Origin: Cunninghamia lanceolata
Lineage: Eukaryota; Streptophyta; Pinopsida; Cupressales; Cupressaceae
Assembly: GCA_027924645.1 (NCBI GenBank)
Contig: BSBN01001484.1
Span: 1,178,001 to 1,242,000 of the forward strand
Length of the DNA: 64,000 nt
Direction: 5' to 3'
Made by a program: the position numbers and the translations under genes
Part shown: piece after piece, positions 47,976 through 59,228 of the stretch
Layout: each line of letters begins with the position of its first letter
Position numbering within the stretch: the first letter of the stretch is position 1
The notes under the pieces: generated by a model
What the model was told of the DNA's origin: nothing
The model's input: the letters and a program-made list of their open reading frames with translations, nothing else
Databases searched by the model: none

Positions 47976-49060
47976 ATGTTGACTTATAAGAAGGAAAGTC
48001 TGAGATTTGATGGAACAAATTACTCCCTTTGGAAGGTACACATGCAATGTCATTTGGAATGCATTGGTAATGACTTTTGGACGATAACAAAGAATGAGTA
48101 TAAGATTCCAAAGAATGGCCCTACTACTCTAGATGAACTCAGGGAAGCTGAATGCAATATTTGAGCCAAAGAAGCTTTATTAAGTGCCCTATCTAATACA
48201 AAATTGGTAATTGTCCTAGATTTAAAAACTGCCCATGAAATCTAGAAAAAGTTGGAAAATCTATATGAAGGTGACAAATATGTTAAATGTGCCAAGCTAC
48301 AAAGCCTAAAGGGTAAATATGAAAGATTGGTAATGAGGGAAGATGAAAACATTACTTCCTACATGTAGAAAGTAAATGAACTTGTGACCAGTATCAGAAA
48401 TGTAGGTGGAGTATTGGAAGAATCAGAAATTGTTGCCAAAGTGCTCAGATCCTTACCTGCAGCATACAAGCATAAAGATGCAGCCATTGAAAAAATCAAG
48501 ACAGTAACAACTGTCACAAGGGACCAGTTAGTTGGTAAGATTTCAGCATTTGAAATGAGTGAGTTTGGTGATTCTCTCCCTAAGTCTGAATCTGCATTTA
48601 AGGCTAGTGTGTATGGAAAGCAAAGATATGATCTGGGTGAAAGTTCTTTAGGAAGATCAAACTAATTTGTGAATACAAGGAAGGATCTTGAAGATGATGA
48701 AATTGAGACTGCAGATCTTGAAGCTCTCATTACCAAAAGAATACCAAGAGGATCCGGTAAATATGAAGGAAAGTTGCCACTTAAATGTTTTGCTTGTAAT
48801 AAGATTGGTCACTTTGCCTCAAGATGTTTGGAGAGATTCTCAAAACCAAACCCTAACAGATATAAAGGTCAGAAAAAATGTTACTATGTCCAAGGAGTTG
48901 GAGAAGAAGGAGTCACAGATGATGAATCTGATCATGGAGGTTCCACTGAAGATGATTGTGTGTTCATTGCTATCAAGGAAGAAGATCCGGTGTCTACTGA
49001 ATCTGCTAGCTGTACAAATGTGGAAAGTGCCTTGGCTGCTCAGGTTGTTGAAAAGGATGA
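47976..49060 (+). pseudogene. gag: Copia gag
   Basis: The ATG at 47976 starts MLTYKKESLRFDGTNYSLWK, a standard Copia gag opening (FDGTNYSLW). The frame continues through an AHEI-KKLENLYEGD segment and VAKVLRSLPAAYKHK to a CX2CX4HX4C zinc knuckle (CFACNKIGHFASRC, about 48787-48828). The protein would form the cytoplasmic capsid and bind RNA. In-frame stops are TGA at 48162, TAG at 48243 and 48366, and TAA at 48663, so it is inactive. The whole gag-pol up to 50396 remains in this one frame. Confidence 0.85.
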
Positions 49061-49300
49061 ATGGGTGATTGATAGTGGATGTTCTCATCATATGACTGGT
49101 GATAAAAGTAAGTTCGTAAGCTTTGAAAAATATGAAGGTGGAATTGTGAAATTTGGAGACAACTCAGCTGGTAGAATCTGTGGTAGAGGATCCATCTCTT
49201 TTGATGGTAAGAATAACACTAATGATGTTCTGTATGTGGAAGGACTGAAGCATAATCTTCTCAGTGTTGGACAGTTGGTTGATAAGGGTTATGATCTCTG
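49061..49300 (+). pseudogene. pol: Copia protease
   Basis: WVIDSGCSHHMTGDKSKF holds the aspartic protease D-S-G catalytic motif with the usual CSxHM continuation. NDVLYVEGLKHNLLSVGQL follows, as in other Copia proteases. A TGA at 49299 interrupts the transition to integrase. Confidence 0.85.
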
Positions 49301-49301
49301 A

Positions 49302-50062
49302 TTCAAGGATGGAAAATGTAGAATCTTGGAAAGCTCTAGAACTGAAATTGCATCTGGTACTGAAACTAGAGGTAACATCTTTCATTTAAGTAGTTCTGGA
49401 AAAAATTATTTGATTGCTCAGTCAGATCAAAGTTGGTTATGGCATAGGAGGATGTGTCATGTAAATTTTGATAACATTGTCAAGATAAGTTCTACTCAAG
49501 CTGTAAGAGATCTTCCAAAACTTATGAAACTTGATAACATATGTAGAGAATGTCAATTAGGCAAACAGAACAAAATTTCATTCAAAAGTAAAGAACAATT
49601 TTCAAGTGAATGGTTGGAACTTGTGCATACTGAGCTATGTGGTCCTTCTAGAATTAGGAGTGTGCAAGGAGACATATATTTTATGTTGCTGATTGATGAT
49701 TACTCCCGGATGATGTGGGTAACCTTCTTAAAAAAAAAATCAGAAGCTCTTGAAAAATTCAAGGTATTCAAAGTTATGGTGGAAAATGAGATTGGTGTAA
49801 AGATAAAGTGTCTGAGATCTGATAGAGGTGGAGAATTTACCTCCGGTGAGTTTGATTCATTCTGTGAAAAGCATGGAATTAAAAGACAATTATCTACTCC
49901 TAGGACTCCTTAGCAAAATGGAGTTGTGGAAAGAAAGAACCAGGTCACCATTCAAGAAGCTACCAGGACCATGATGATGGAAACAAATGTTCCTCAAGTT
50001 TATTGGAGAGAAGCTGTGAGTACTGTTGTCTACACTCTTAATCGAGTACAGATCAAAGGCAT
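49302..50062 (+). pseudogene. pol: Copia integrase, C-terminally truncated
   Basis: The GAG-pre-integrase zinc region (LWHRRMCHVNFDNIVKIS, ICRECQLGKQNK) is followed by the integrase core: ELCGPSRIRSVQGDIYFMLL, IDDYSRMMWVTFLKKKS, LRSDRGGEF (second Asp), then a TAG at 49911 where a Gln is usual (TP-stop-QNGVVERKN), with Glu in VVERKN. The coding sequence stops at VVYTLNRVQIKG (about 50062) and joins directly to RT, so the integrase C-terminus is deleted. Confidence 0.85.
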
Positions 50063-50456
50063 TGTTGATAGTAATCTCTACTTCAAGATTGATCATGAGA
50101 ATATTCTGAATGTTGAGATATTTGTTGATGATATCATTTTTGGTGGAAATGAGAGTATGTGCAAAACATTTGCTGATCAGATGCAAAGTGAATTTGAGAT
50201 GTCCATGTTTGGTGAAATGAACTTCTTCTTAGGTCTACAAATCAATCAGTCAGACAAAGGTATCTTTATATCTCAGTCCAAGTATGTGAAAGAATTGTTG
50301 AAGAAGTTTGGAATGGAAGATTCAAAGCCAGTAGGTATGCCTATGGTAAACGGATGTAAGTTGAGAAAAGATGATGAATCCCCTAAGGCAAATTAGAAAA
50401 GGTATAGATCAATGATTAGAGGACTGCTCTATCTAACTTAGACCAGACCTGATTAT
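50063..50456 (+). pseudogene. pol: Copia reverse transcriptase, C-terminal half
   Basis: Starting at about 50063 (VDSNLYFK), the frame gives VEIFVDDIIFGG, the catalytic F/Y-V-D-D motif, then FEMSMFGEMNFFLGLQI, SKYVKELLKKFGMEDSKP and a TRPD motif at about 50450. The fingers and first catalytic Asp are missing, so a deletion of well over 1 kb spans the integrase-RT boundary. Stops: TAG at 50394 and 50439. The frame is then interrupted by inserted DNA. Confidence 0.85.
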
Positions 50457-53088
50457 TGTCACATAGAATTGCACCCTCCTTGGAGAGAGTCCAAGCATTC
50501 TAATTACATAATGGGAATAATCTCAAAGTGTGGGACCTTGCGAACTGAGATCAGACCTCCAGAGAAGGCCGGCTTCCTAATTCTAAGCCTAATGCTTAGA
50601 GGAATATATCTAAACCTAGTGCTAATGCTGTAGGGGAAAGGGGGTAGAAAGAAAGCTTTTAAAATGAAAGATAAAACTAAAAAACTTGAAAATAAGGGTG
50701 ACATACCAGATTCATTAAGTGATGGTGATCTTGGTGTAGACATAATAATGATTTCAATGATGAAGGGGGATTCAGACGGACTTATGAGACTGATTGAGGC
50801 TTTGGTATGAAGGTCAAACCTGCAGAGGAGCCATTTTACTTACATAACAGACTATAACCCTAAATAAAACACATAAATCAAGACACAAGAGAGGCAAGAA
50901 GTCATGCATATATTAATCATGAAGGATAGAAACCATTACATTACAGAATATTCAGTAGTAGAAGTAGACAACAATATAGCTAATCACATTCATTGGTGGA
51001 TAAAAGGAAGACAACAGAGGCCAGATTCAGGCACAGTGAGTCACATTCCCATACCCTATAATTACACTAAGAGGTCTAACTAGCGAAAATTGACAGCATA
51101 ACAACCCAAAAATAAAACCATCTTCCCAACACTGAAGTTACATGTCATTTATAGCATTTTACCTTTTACCTAAGTCAGTTACAATCAATTCTCCCCATGG
51201 GCTATGTCAGAAAATATCATCGCCAGAAGGGACGTCCACCTGCAAGAAGTTATGGAATAAAATATCTGGAATAGGGTAGGTAGAAGATATTTTGGGCCTT
51301 GAATGTGAGTAGCTCAATCATCTATCTTCAACAATGAATACATAAAATATCTGAAGCATGGCATGAGAGATCAGATTTGTATTTATGGTGGATGGGACAT
51401 ATCGCCCCTTGACAAAGCTTTTATAACACTTTAAATCCCTGTTCATTTGAATTTCTGCATCCTCACTCGCTGAGATCATCTGCACAATCGAGCTCTGTAT
51501 CTGTATAATCAGCCTTTGAATTTTCCTTGTTTGATCAAACTTGCATTTTTGGCTTTTGAGTTAGCGGCCGTCAATTTTATCCTTGTTGCCAAGAGAACCG
51601 TCGTTTGTATGCATATAGACATACAAAAATGGATACACTATAAAAAACCATGATGACGACAACATCATATAGAACTTGGGCAAAGAACAGGCCTGGATGA
51701 TGTCATCATGCTATCGGGTCCTTCAAATCCTTCAATTTTGCACTTATGCGATTTCTTCACTTTTTGCATTTTGCATATCAAATTGCTTTGCATGTCTTTG
51801 AATCTCCCCTTGTATATGCTTTTGTATGTGCGATTGTATATACAATACAATGGCCAACATACGAAAGTGGACCTTAACTTTTGCATCACCTTTTGCATCT
51901 ACCTTTGAATCGGCCCTTGGATCAGCCTTGACACGTGGCACTATTTGATTGGCACTGAGCTAAACCTAGGACCCACCGTTGCATCCTTTGCATCTTTATC
52001 AGCCATCGAAAAGACCTCAAACTGAGTTGCCAATACACGTCTCACCGAAAATCCTTTGTATGTGACTTTGTACATCGCAATTGTATATAGGAGATACAAT
52101 CGCATGTACATACAATAGGTGGACCTCAAAGAATTATCAACTAGAATGGAACTTTAGAATAGGGCCGGCCTTGTATCTTTGCTTTTGCATATGACTTTGT
52201 ATATGCGATACAATTGCATGTACATACAAAGGTGGAACCCAACATTTAGTTTGCCAATTTTAATTTCCCAGTCGGGTCCGCATTGTATATCCATGTTGTA
52301 TCAAACTTTTGTATATGCAATTGTATATAAAATTGTATATGGGATGATACAATCGCATATACATACAATAGGCAGACCTCAACTTGAAATCCACCACATT
52401 TGATTCTTCATTCACATCCAGATTGTATGTTTTCCCTTGTGCATCACCTTTTGTATATCCCCCTTGTATATATAATGCGAATATACAAACAAAACTACAT
52501 ACAATCGCATATACATACAATCATTGCATCTAACCTTTGCATGTGACTTTGTATCCCACCTTGTATATGCAAATACATCAGACCATTGGGGAGACCTCAA
52601 ACTAAGCCGCCGATAAGGCTTGTGTCACTGAAAATCCTTTGTATATTGCCTTGCATCTGACTTTGCATCCTCCTTTGCATATGCTTTTACATCAGACCGT
52701 CGGGGAGACCTCAAACTGAGTCGCCGTTAAGACTTGTCTCGCCGAAAATCCTTTTTATCTCTCTCTCTTGTATCTGCCTTTGTATATGCACATACATCTG
52801 CGAATGTATATGCGAATATACAAACAAAAATGCATACAAAGATACATACAAAGAGACTAAGCATGAAACTGAGAAATCCCTACGATGGAAGATACTTGAA
52901 GCTTAAGGATTTCTGGGTTTTTGGCAAGGATTCTCTAGGTGAGATTTTGGGAAATTTTGCAACGCACAGCATGGGGAAATGTAGGATTTAAGACTTTCCT
53001 CTTTCTATTTAGGCTTTCTCTAATCAGATTTCTTTGATAGAAAGAGGGGAACATGAATATTTTGGGGCTAGGCAAAATATGACAACAT
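50457..53088. mobile_element. 2.6 kb insertion splitting the Copia RT/RNase H
   Basis: Coding sequence breaks after TRPD (CCTGAT at 50449-50454) and resumes at TTGATATCATGAATG (53089 onward, DIMNATG). The inserted DNA starts near ATTGTCACAT and ends near ATATGACAACAT, an imperfect inverted repeat of about 10 bp. TGAT flanks both sides, as a possible 4-5 bp duplication. It has no recognisable coding region. Its right half is the hairpin repeat array at 51780-52870. It could be a solo LTR or a non-autonomous DNA element; the exact ends are uncertain by a few bases. Confidence 0.6.
51780..52870. repeat. Degenerate array of hairpin-forming TTGTATATGCGAT units
   Basis: About seven or eight irregular units contain tttgtatatgcgattgtata followed after a short gap by its near-complement (atacaatcgcatatacatac) and then ggtggacctcaa or ggggagacctcaaac. 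Spacing is roughly 100-150 bp. Each unit can fold into a stem. Short open frames on both strands here are by-products of the repeats. Confidence 0.65.
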
Positions 53089-53701
53089 TGATATCATGAA
53101 TGCAACTGGACTTGTCGCTAAATTCCAAGCTAATCCTAAAGAATCCCATGTTGTAGCAGTCAAAAGACTTTTCAGATATCTCCAAGGGACAATTGATTAT
53201 GGATTATGGTATCCAAAGGATAATGACTTCACTCTTCATACATATACAAATGCTGATTGGGCAGGAGATGTGGATGACAGAAAAAGCACTAGTGGTGGTG
53301 CATTCTTTTTGGGAAGTAGATTGGTTTCTTGGCTAAGTAAAAAGCAGGAGGCAATTTCCCTATCTACAGTAGAGGTTGAGTATATAGCAGCAGCAAACAA
53401 TTGTACTCAAGTCTTGTGGATGAAGAAAATGTTGAAGGACATCAGAATTGTGTTTGAGGAGCCTGTCACAATCTTCTATGATAATTCAAGTGCAATAAGT
53501 ATCTCAAAGAGTCCGGTGTTGCATTCAAAGACAAAGCATATATCCATCAAGTTTCATTTCTTGAGAGAGAAGGTAAATGAGAATGAAGTCAAGTTGGAGT
53601 CCTCAAAGGATTAGATTGCAGATATTTTCACTAAGCCTCTTCCCAAGGATACTTTTGAGTATCTCAAAGAGAAGTTAGGGGTTATTACCCCTCCTAATTA
53701 G
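53089..53701 (+). pseudogene. pol: Copia RNase H and C-terminus
   Basis: GLVAKFQANPKESHVVAVKR, LFRYLQGTIDYGLWYP, then ADWAGDVDDRKSTSGGAFFL (RNase H, with Asp), EAISLSTVEVEYIAA (Glu), IFYDNSSAISIS (Asp), and HSKTKHISIKFHFLRE. A TAG at 53612 replaces the residue before IADIFTKPLPKDTFEY. The final stop is TAG at about 53699. Confidence 0.9.
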
Positions 53702-54026
53702 AATTAAGATGCACTAGAGTGCATCGGTCCTGTGGAATTCACAGTCATATCTTGTGATCCGGATTGATGTTAAGGAAGCACTACTTAGGGGGAGTAGTCT
53801 ACATGTAATTTTTGAGTTTGATCTGAAACAAAACTAAGGAGAAAAACTACAAATATGTGTCCTTTGCCATTGATGTCAAAGGGGGAGAGAAGTCATGTGA
53901 AAAACTAGTTGCTGGTGAAAGGGGAAGCAGTGAATATAGTGGTTACAGAAGTGATAAGAGAAAGGGGGAGAAGCTCTTGTCTTGATGGTTGAATCAATTT
54001 TTCACATCATATGTTGCCATCAATGA

Positions 54027-54039
54027 CAAAGGGGGAGAT
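54027..54039 (+). promoter_or_regulatory. Polypurine tract of the Copia element
   Basis: CAAAGGGGGAGAT directly precedes the 3' LTR. The same 13 bases occur, reversed, beside the minus-strand LTR at 63332-63344. Confidence 0.85.
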
Positions 54040-55399
54040 TGTTGCAAATATGTGCCTAATCGGTGTTGTCATTGATGTCAACATATTCTTGTTTCCATTG
54101 GTGTCAACTGTATCCTATCTTGTTGTCTGACTAGAAGACTGAAATGTTGAGGATATTGAGAAAATTAATAAAGATCAATGGATACAGATCATACGACAGT
54201 ATAGAGGATTGTGTGAAGTAGCTCCAGTCAGGATTTGAGAGGTCCGTATAAAGATTTGAAGTAACTATGGCCATCTAAATAGAATTGGTTTTGCAGAAAC
54301 AGAGTGATAGAGAAGTGGTCCAGATCCTTCCGAATATGTCAAATAATGATCTGCGGATCTACAGGCATGTTTGGAAAGTCAGTGTGTATCATCCATTCAA
54401 GTGGTTCATGGTTTGGAGGTCTAGAAGCAATCTTTCTAAGATGACAGTCATGGAAGATAGTATTCTTGAGGCTCTGGATGAAGATGCAAGTGATTCTGAT
54501 GATTTGGAGGAGTGCAGATGTTTTTGTTGAATTCATTGTGCTTGTGGAGGTCTCTGGATTGTGTGACTACTGTGTTGGAGGTTCACATTAAAGTTTGAGC
54601 TTGTTGGTGAAGATTTCCTTCTTGGTGTTGTTGTTCTTCCTAGTCCTGGCCGACTGGATGATTCAAGCATATTGCAGATGTTCTACAAGAAATTCTCTGG
54701 AGCGTGGTGTGTTGTTGAAATAAGATTCAAGTCTTAGCAATGTTTGGCCAACAACTTAGTGATTCGCATTAAGAAATATGTTTGGTGTGCCGACCTTGAT
54801 GTTTATTTCAAGGTTGATGAAGCATATAAAGGAATGTAGCTGAGTCATGGAAAATCATCCTTGAGCGAAAATAATAAATCGAAAGAAAGGATCAGGAGTA
54901 GAGAAAAGAAGAGGAGGAGCAGAAGAGCAAAAGAAGAATAGAGTGAAAAGTTACTAAAGAAGAGTTTGGAAGCAGAAGAGAAGTATATGAGCATTCAATG
55001 AAACTGAACCAGGCATGAAGTAGATGCTATCTCTCAGTTAAATCTTTCTATGTTAAACTTAAAATTCTTGTAGGCAATGAGCCTCTCTTTTGAGCAGTGA
55101 GCTCTAGACAATGAGCCTGAAGGCAAGTGCCTTCCCATTCTTTTTAAGTACTTTTAACAGGGTACGAATCTTGTGGGCTAACACCCACCGTGGTTTTTCC
55201 CTTAACCAGCTTTCCACGTCAAAAATCTTGCTGTTGAATGTGTTGATTATGTTTTTGCTTATGTGATGTTGTTTCGTGCTTTAATATTTACATCATTAAT
55301 CAATTTGAAAATTGTGAAAGAAGATTAAAAGAAAGAAAAGGTTAATTTTTGGGACAACTGATTCACCCCCCCTCTCAGTTGTCCAATCTAATTCCAACA
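54040..55399 (+). repeat. 3' LTR of the Copia element
   Basis: 1360 bp, homologous to 46562-47919. An 81-codon open frame (54285-54530) ends in an acidic segment (ILEALDEDASDSDDLEECRC). The matching stretch in the 5' LTR is disrupted, so any coding role is doubtful. Confidence 0.9.
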
Positions 55400-55405
55400 G
55401 ACATC

Positions 55406-56539
55406 TCCTATCCAGATGAACAAAACACAACCGAATATATCCTATTGACTTGCAGAAATATCAAAAAACTTTGAGAAGCAGCAAAATCAGTTCCCTACTA
55501 CCATTTTTGGTCAGTCCAAATGCAATGTCGATCAAATGGACCAATAAAATGATGTCAATTTGAAGAGCCAATCAAAGGAAGATGAAAGATGGATTTCACA
55601 TGATGATGGTGACCACTGACTAGTGCAATGATCCAAACTAAGATTTTATAATTTAAATTAGATCTGGAAATGATTTCAATAAACTCCACCAAAAATACAT
55701 CAAATTCACTAAGACTAGCCAACTAGTCATACACAGAAACAACACAAATTAAGCTGTAAACTCCACAAAATGTATTTATTGACTTTTCTGATATAAATAA
55801 CATATAATCAAGTCTGATACACTAATAATAACAACAACAAATTTTAGAAATACAAATTTCTAAGATCCACAACAAACTACACCAAACAATGCTAAAACAC
55901 ACTGTGTAAATCACTGAAAACTGCAAAAATCACCACAACACCTCCCAAAAGCCCAAGGACTGATCTATGGAACCTGGAATACATGGACAATAGAAAACAC
56001 ATAGCAACACACATGAAACACAACAGCACCAAACAACACCTCTGGAAACACCAAAACTACAACAAACACAACCTGCAAGCCAAACACTAGAAACTGCTGA
56101 AATCTACCAACACCTTCAGCTCCAATACAATCCCTGGATAGAATTGCTCTCCGTGAACAAAGGGTTTTCATCCTCTAGCCACCTACAACTTATGGGTTTT
56201 CATCCATAAGCCTGCATCTCCAATGGGTTTTCGTCCATTAAAAAAGAATCAAGCACAAGTGCTCAAATTCAGAAAATTTAGTTGTAAAATGATCCAAAAT
56301 TCCTTTTGAAAGAAAATACTTGCATATTTATAATAACTCCAAATACAAACACCCCTCTCTTGGAAAATAAATTAAAATAATGTAATTTCTAATAAATTCC
56401 CTCCAAAGATGCTCACCAAATTAGCCCATGCAAGATTCTTGTCAAAAAATAGAAAATAACTCCCACTATGACAACCTGTCATAGAATATTGTCATAATTG
56501 TCATAAAATATTCTAAAAATGGATTCTTTCTGTTACAAC
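55406..56539 (-). repeat. Probable minus-strand LTR fragment, left of the LINE insertion
   Basis: After a short remainder of the CCAGAT repeat block, the sequence reads on the minus strand like LTR leader sequence (several tgaaaaccca-type units at about 56150-56235, T-rich). It belongs with 61033-61246, from which the LINE separates it. The left boundary was not found. The open frame at 55965-56171 is low-complexity. Confidence 0.4.
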
Positions 56540-56556
56540 AACATCTTATCCATATT

Positions 56557-58000
56557 GGCTAAATCCCTAAGTAGATGTTTCCTCTATCTATTAAACTCTA
56601 GAGAGATTAAAGGTGTTAAACCAGCTTCAACAGCAGCTCCAATAGTTATTCAACAATTTGTGGATGACACCATCCTTTTTGGTTTGGCTTCAGTGATTGA
56701 GGCTAGAAAGTGGAAAAAAGTGCTACAAGAGTATGCTACCTCGGCTGGCCAATGCATCAACTATGACAAAAGCCAGGTGTACTTCTTTAACACCCCGTTT
56801 GTGTTGCAACAGAAGATTATGGGGATTCTTGGTTGTTCTGTGGATGAGCTACCTAGTATATATCTTGGGCTTCCCTTCTCGGTGAGAGATGCTCCTCCTG
56901 AGTATTGGAAATCCATTCTGGAAAGGATGCAGAGGAAGTTGGCAGGGTGGAAAGGAAAACTACTAATCCAAGTGGGTAAGTTCCAATTACTTAAGGCCTC
57001 ACTACAAAGGATTCATGTTTACTTTTTGTCTCTTTTTAAAATTCCTAAGTATATAGCTGAGAGGTTGGAGAAAATTTAAAGGAATTTTTTATGGATGGGT
57101 GTGGAAAGTAAAAAGAGACTAGCTCTTGTGGGATGGGATAAATTTTGCAAACCAAAGCTACAGAGAGGCTTAGGGTTAAGGAAGGTGAACCTACTTAATA
57201 AATCCCTTATCACTAAGGTTGGATGGAACCTTTTAGCTAGTGGTAAAGACTGGGATAGCATTATGAGAGCCAAATACTTTGAGACCTTGGCTCCTGAGGA
57301 CCTTTTACTCACATTCGACTTTCCCAAAGGCTCTGTGATCTAGAATAACATTCTGAAATCTAGAACTGTTCTTTTGAGAGGTGTTAAGTGGAAACTGGGG
57401 GATGGTGAAACTATACTGTTTTGGGAGGACAATTGGATCAATGGAGGGCCTTTAAAGAGGCTTCAAAATATTCAAGGGTTGATTAAATTAGCCGTACACC
57501 ACTTTGGTTGGCTAGTCCGGGACTATTTTCTTCTTGGCAAAAGGGGATGGAAACAACTATCAGAGTGTTGCCAAAGACATGTTGATCTTGTTGGGATAGC
57601 TGATGAGACCTAACTTTCCCTAAAGGGGTGTAGAATTCCTCTTTTCCCACAAAAAGATAAACCTCTATGGGCTAAAGAGAAGTCAATGTGGTTTACTATT
57701 AAATCTGCCTATAATCTATTCTTACCTCAAAATGGAGATAATTTATGGATGAAAATCTGGAATCACAATCTTATACCAAAGATTAACCACTTCTGGTGGC
57801 TGGCAGTGTAGAAAAAATTACTAACTATAGATAATCTCTGGATCAGAGGTTTACAGATCCCCAACAAATGTGTTCTTTGTATGAAAGAAGAGGAGATTGT
57901 CTCACATATCCTTTTACACTGTGACTTCTCATGGGAGGTATCGTGCTTTGCCTTGAATATTTTGGGTGTTTCTTGGTGCTAGAACGAGAATTTGGAGGAT
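56557..58000 (+). pseudogene. LINE reverse transcriptase (C-terminal part) and zf-RVT
   Basis: In one frame: NSREIKGVKPAS, then QQFVDDTILFG (catalytic F-x-D-D; FADD in most LINEs), LPSIYLGLPFSVRD, MQRKLAGWKGKLL, GWDKFCKPKLQRGLGLRKVN, VKWKLGDGETILFWEDNW, then the zf-RVT region: PKINHFWWLAV, IPNKCVLCMKEEEIVSHILL and HCDF (Cys, Cys, His, Cys). Stops: TAA at 57077 and 57611, TAG at 57341 and about 57810. The N-terminal two thirds of RT and any ORF1 are absent because of 5' truncation. Confidence 0.85.
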
Positions 58001-58268
58001 TGTATTAGGTCCTGGTTCCCTCCTTTCTCCAATCCTATTTTTAGGGAAATTTGGGCCCAGCCCCTCCCCCCCCATTTTGTCCTGGTGTCTCTAGAAAGAA
58101 AGGAACAATAGACTTTTTTGAGAGAAATTCAGAGAGCCCAAGGAAGTGTTCGGCTTAGCTGTCAAACTGCTGCAAGACAACATAATGAACAGCTGCCTAA
58201 AAGCAATAGAAACTCCCCCAAATGTGTTGGAAACAAATATTATTAATTAGTGGACCATCCCAATAAGT

Positions 58269-58740
58269 ATGTGCAGAGTGGATGATAGTAAGAAAAGAGC
58301 TAGGGCTAGCACTAATTGGTCCCCACCCCCAGTTGGTTGGTCTCAGCTTAACTTCGATGGTGCTGCTAAAGGTAACCCTGGGTTAGCGAGTGGAGGGGGG
58401 ATTATAAGATCGGATAAGGGTTCCCTCATGGTTTCTTTTGTGGGGAGCCTTGGTGAAAATGCCCATAATGTTGCGGAGGCTACAGCTCTCCTTTGAGGCC
58501 TCAAAATTGTCTTGGCTTTAGGCATCAAACATATTATAGTGGAAGGTGATTCCAAAATTGTCATTAAAGCTGTTAAAAGAAATGTTAAAATTGGTTGGCA
58601 GATGGAGGATATTGTTGAGGATATAAAAGCCCTCCTCTTAAGCTTCGAAGGCAGGGAGGTGAAACATATATATAGAGAGGGAAATTGAATTGCTAATCTT
58701 ATGGCAAACCTTGGGATTAATCTTAATTCCTTAAGATGTT
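58269..58740 (+). pseudogene. LINE RNase H domain
   Basis: PPPVGWSQLNFDGAAKGNPG gives the first catalytic Asp. AHNVAEATALL supplies Glu, and IIVEGDSKIVIKAV supplies the next Asp. NIANLMANLG-type sequence closes the domain. The frame differs from that of RT, and a TGA falls in ATALL-stop-GLK. The fold is the plant LINE type-1 RNase H (RVT_3). Confidence 0.85.
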
Positions 58741-59228
58741 GGAGAACATAGACAATCTTCCAATGAATGTTAATGATAGCAATTCAAAAGTAGGCACCCC
58801 ACCAACTCATCATGGCTATTATCATAATTTGTTTTGCTTGGTGTGGAGTCTTTTTGGGATTCCCTCACTTTGAGGGAAGATGTGGAATTGATGACAACTT
58901 TGGGAGCCCCACTCACCCCTCCATGATGATGTGGAATATGGAGACCTATGCGGACCTTGACCAACTTAGCAATAAACATGTTTGGCAGCATGGTAGATTT
59001 AAAAGGTCTTTTCACTCACCTCTTGAAGTGCTGGCTACGGGGGGCTTGCACGAGCTGATTTATGAAGGCAATAATGATCCAATTGCGCTTGGGATTGGGA
59101 TGGATGTGCTTGGAAACTCGAGTAGAGAAATGAAATGAAATTTTTATATTTATATTTCTAGATTGTTCACTCGATGCTTCTCTATTCTCTGCAACTGCCT
59201 TCCCAGTGTTGTGTATTGTTTGTTTAGG
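58741..59228 (+). other. Linker between LINE RNase H and the downstream coding region
   Basis: A stretch with partly open frames (58812-59138) but no recognised domain. No element boundary or poly(A) tract is visible, which supports the view that the downstream frame belongs to the same LINE copy. Confidence 0.4.

Larger units (their letters stand above)
46562..55399 (+). mobile_element. Degenerate Ty1/Copia retrotransposon with nested insertion
   Basis: LTRs at 46562-47919 and 54040-55399, each starting TGTTGCAAAT and ending TTCCAACA (5-bp inverted ends). The target duplication is GACATC on both sides (46556-46561 and 55400-55405), 6 bp rather than the usual 5. A tRNA-Met primer-binding site and a polypurine tract are in place. 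The order gag, protease, integrase, RT, RNase H is that of Copia. The LTRs differ more than those of the element at 32913, so this insertion appears older. Confidence 0.9.

Noticed and set aside
48688..49068. 126-codon frame overlapping gag/protease
   Set aside because: Out-of-frame shadow of the gag-pol frame, which holds the zinc knuckle and protease motif.
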